Assembly: GCA_017562135.1 (NCBI GenBank)
Contig: QEYB01001179.1
Location: 841,001-905,000 of the forward strand
Length of the DNA: 64,000 nucleotides
Source of the DNA: Dipylidium caninum
Lineage: Eukaryota; Platyhelminthes; Cestoda; Cyclophyllidea; Dipylidiidae
Direction: 5' to 3'
A program made the position numbers and the translations under genes. The number at the start of each line of letters is the position of its first letter. Positions within the stretch are counted from its first letter, which is position 1. Under the pieces are notes generated by a model, which did no database searches, was not told the DNA's origin, and saw nothing but the letters and a program-made list of their open reading frames with translations. Below are positions 61,876 to 64,000 of this stretch, piece by piece.

Positions 61876-63739
61876 CGTCAGCGAGCACGCGGACGAGGTA
61901 GGAGACGGGAATCACGCCGGAACTGCGCGTCAGTTGGATATGGGCGTCGAGACGAGTGGATTCAGCCAAGTTGGTGGGAGCCAGGCCCCTGCCCGAGCGT
62001 GAAAGAACCTCTTGACGGGGATGATCGGCCACTAATACATGGCTTCTTCGCCGAAGGGTAAACAATTGATGCGCGAAGCATCGACAGTCCTTTTGAGTCT
62101 AACACAAATTTCATTAGTAAATTGTGTGAGGCAATGCGGTCAGGTGACATTAACCGAATGGAAGGAGACGTGGGGCAAGGTAGGACGGCGACACGAAAAA
62201 CGTTGAGGGGCGAGCGAAAAAGCTGCCTGTTCCACCAAGACTAGCTGAGCAGACCGAAACAAATATGAGGCCTCCAACTGCCACCGACCGGGTAAATGGG
62301 GCACGACTACCTGACTCCGAAAACAAATAGTGCTGCTTATTCTAAGGGTCCGCAGGGGCGCGCATGCGTTCCCGTAGGCTTCGTTTGCTCACTCTCATGC
62401 ATCGCTTACCAGACTGAGAAGATATCCACTTCACCTTCTGCCCGCCCAACGCAGACGCGGCAGTCGGGGGCACTTCACTTACTGGCTATATGCTCCGACT
62501 AAATTCCAAAGTCCCCGTCTGGTGATTCACACAGACATTTTCAATGAGAAGCCACATCACAGACATTCTCAACAAGTGCTGTTGTTTTGAGTGAACAGAC
62601 CACACAGTTCAGGCTGCACTCACCGTAGAAGTTACTGCCACGGTCAAAGTGCTCAGATGCCAGTCATTCAAGCACCAAGAGGCCCGGTTAGTGTCATGCA
62701 CGAAGAAACACCGGCGAGTCGGCGCGAGGTGAGGGATGTCAGTGGGCAGCTACGACAAGAGCCGCTGGGGGGAGGCGAGGCGAGGCGAAACGAGAGGGCT
62801 CCCGAGACTTGAGAGTGGTTTGGCAACCTCAGCCGTCGCCAGCTCCATGCAAAATCTGCCACAGCCTCGTGTCAATCATCGGCCCGCACCTCACCTCACC
62901 TCATCGCATCTCCGTGATCTTGGCGACGACACCCCAAGTAGGCGACCCAATAAGTGGATACGCTCCAGTGGTAGCGCAGAAACATCACACATTGAGCCAT
63001 GGCTGTCTAGTTAATCTGCAAAACAAGCAAGAAAACGTCTACAAAACACACACGATAACACTGACCACATGACACGATTTTTGCTTCACATGTATGAAAT
63101 ATGTGAGTTAGAGGAGGTAACTACGCATACATGTGACCAGGAAAAGGCTTAGTAGACTTACTACTGCAGCTTTTCCCTTCAATTTTGCCTCCAACCGTGT
63201 TCCAGCAGGTGCATATGCACGGCGCACACCAAAATCCACATAACAGCCTTTAGAGCATTCTCTTTGCAACTTCTGCCACTGTGTGCCCATCGAGTGTCAC
63301 CTCGTCCCTTTGTGAACCGTGGGAATTCACTCCCGAGGCAAGGTTTCTCCCCCTTCGCCCACAGCACAGACGTCCTGAATTACGGGTGTTGTAGACATGC
63401 TCGTCATACGTCGGCTACACTTTGTGTGCCATCACCGGGCACAGAGAAAAACGCCGACCTCTCTGCAATGAAACGAGGGCGGAATAGGCAAAGAGCTAGA
63501 TTAAGGTGAATACGGCATGAGGATGAAAATATTCCGCTTGCCTGTTTGGAAGAAGACTTAGAGGGTGGATGTCTGGGAGCACATACCACCTTCAACAGCA
63601 AAGAGTCCATGGGTGCTTTTGCACGAGTTCGGGGAAGATAGGGGAACCTTTCATTCCTTTCCTTGAAAACTTGCTTAAGCGTGCAGCATGGCAGCCTGGT
63701 ATTTTACTGGCACTCGAGACGCCACTGAAGTCTTTTTAG
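61876..63739. other. Intergenic region, nothing recognised
   Basis: About 1.9 kb with GC-rich short open frames on both strands and no motif, repeat or RNA gene recognised. Confidence 0.45.
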
Positions 63740-63940
63740 ATGGTGAAATCCAAAAAGCGGTTATTTAATGGACGGCAACAGCGTAAAGTGAAGCGGAAAA
63801 GATGGAGCACAAAGGAGAAGAAAGCGGAAAGAAAACACCGCTTAAAGTGTATGCAAATCAAGTCGAGTACCAAATGCGTCGAGATTGTAGACTTGTGGAG
63901 CAGGCGGGTGCACGAGCCGAGTGGCCGCAGACGCGAAGTT
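63740..63940 (+). CDS. Possible first exon of an unidentified basic protein
   Basis: ATG at 63740 opens a strongly Lys/Arg-rich frame (MVKSKKRLFNGRQQRKVKRK and on) that reaches a good donor (gtgagt at 63941) in phase 0. The unspliced frame stops at 63967. The composition would suit a nuclear or nucleolar protein, but nothing specific is recognisable and the window ends here. It may be a chance frame. Confidence 0.25.
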
Positions 63941-64000
63941 GTGAGTCGGGACAATTGGAGTAATTAATTGGAGGGAGCTGTCGGCGGACGCGTGATGCAA

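Overview
This is a eukaryotic window: genes are split by GT-AG introns, many of them only 31-38 bp, and genes are spread out with long non-coding stretches. The tiny introns, the animal gene set (SEPT6-group septin, prefoldin 2, REC8-type kleisin, AMSH) and the sequence style fit a parasitic flatworm, most likely a tapeworm. That taxonomic placement is an inference. I see no viral or bacterial block, CRISPR array or rRNA/tRNA gene.

Layout. (1) 1-2516 (+): the last five coding exons of a SEPT6/8/10/11-group septin, with a poly(A) signal at 2790. (2) 6142-24930 (+): a very large gene that I assembled from 26 exons whose phases close exactly (6663 nt, about 2,220 codons). It encodes a putatively secreted, extremely Asp-rich protein built from thrombospondin-type-3-like / CARP-like calcium-binding repeats (DxDGDGIPD). 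Its centre is one 3.07-kb exon that is almost entirely repeat, and its tail is a Lys/Pro/Thr-rich stalk spread over small exons. Ahead of the big exon sits a Cys-bounded module of about 55 residues that occurs four times. (3) 29762-26177 (-): prefoldin subunit 2, complete in three exons, convergent with the repeat gene. (4) 31448-39136 (+): a 21-exon, 705-codon kleisin of REC8 type (meiotic cohesin), head-to-head with prefoldin 2. No single open frame reveals it because its exons are short. (5) 35743-36284 and 39696-40236: a 541-bp near-identical inverted repeat, one arm in a kleisin intron and the other just past the kleisin 3' end. (6) 45699-45890: a strong TATA/CCAAT promoter-like block followed by splice donors. 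(7) 53610-54701 (+): an intronless AMSH-type JAMM deubiquitinase with an intact zinc site. (8) 60938-61875 (+): a degraded partial copy of that AMSH gene. (9) 63740-63940 (+): a possible first exon of another gene.

The genes belong to unrelated pathways: cytoskeleton, secreted calcium-binding matrix, chaperone, meiotic cohesion and endosomal deubiquitination. This is ordinary eukaryotic gene order rather than an operon. The most unusual element is the 2.2-k residue calcium-repeat protein and its exon architecture; I did not recognise a named family member for the whole protein. Exon boundaries are read by eye from splice signals, frame closure and similarity to known families, and need transcript evidence.
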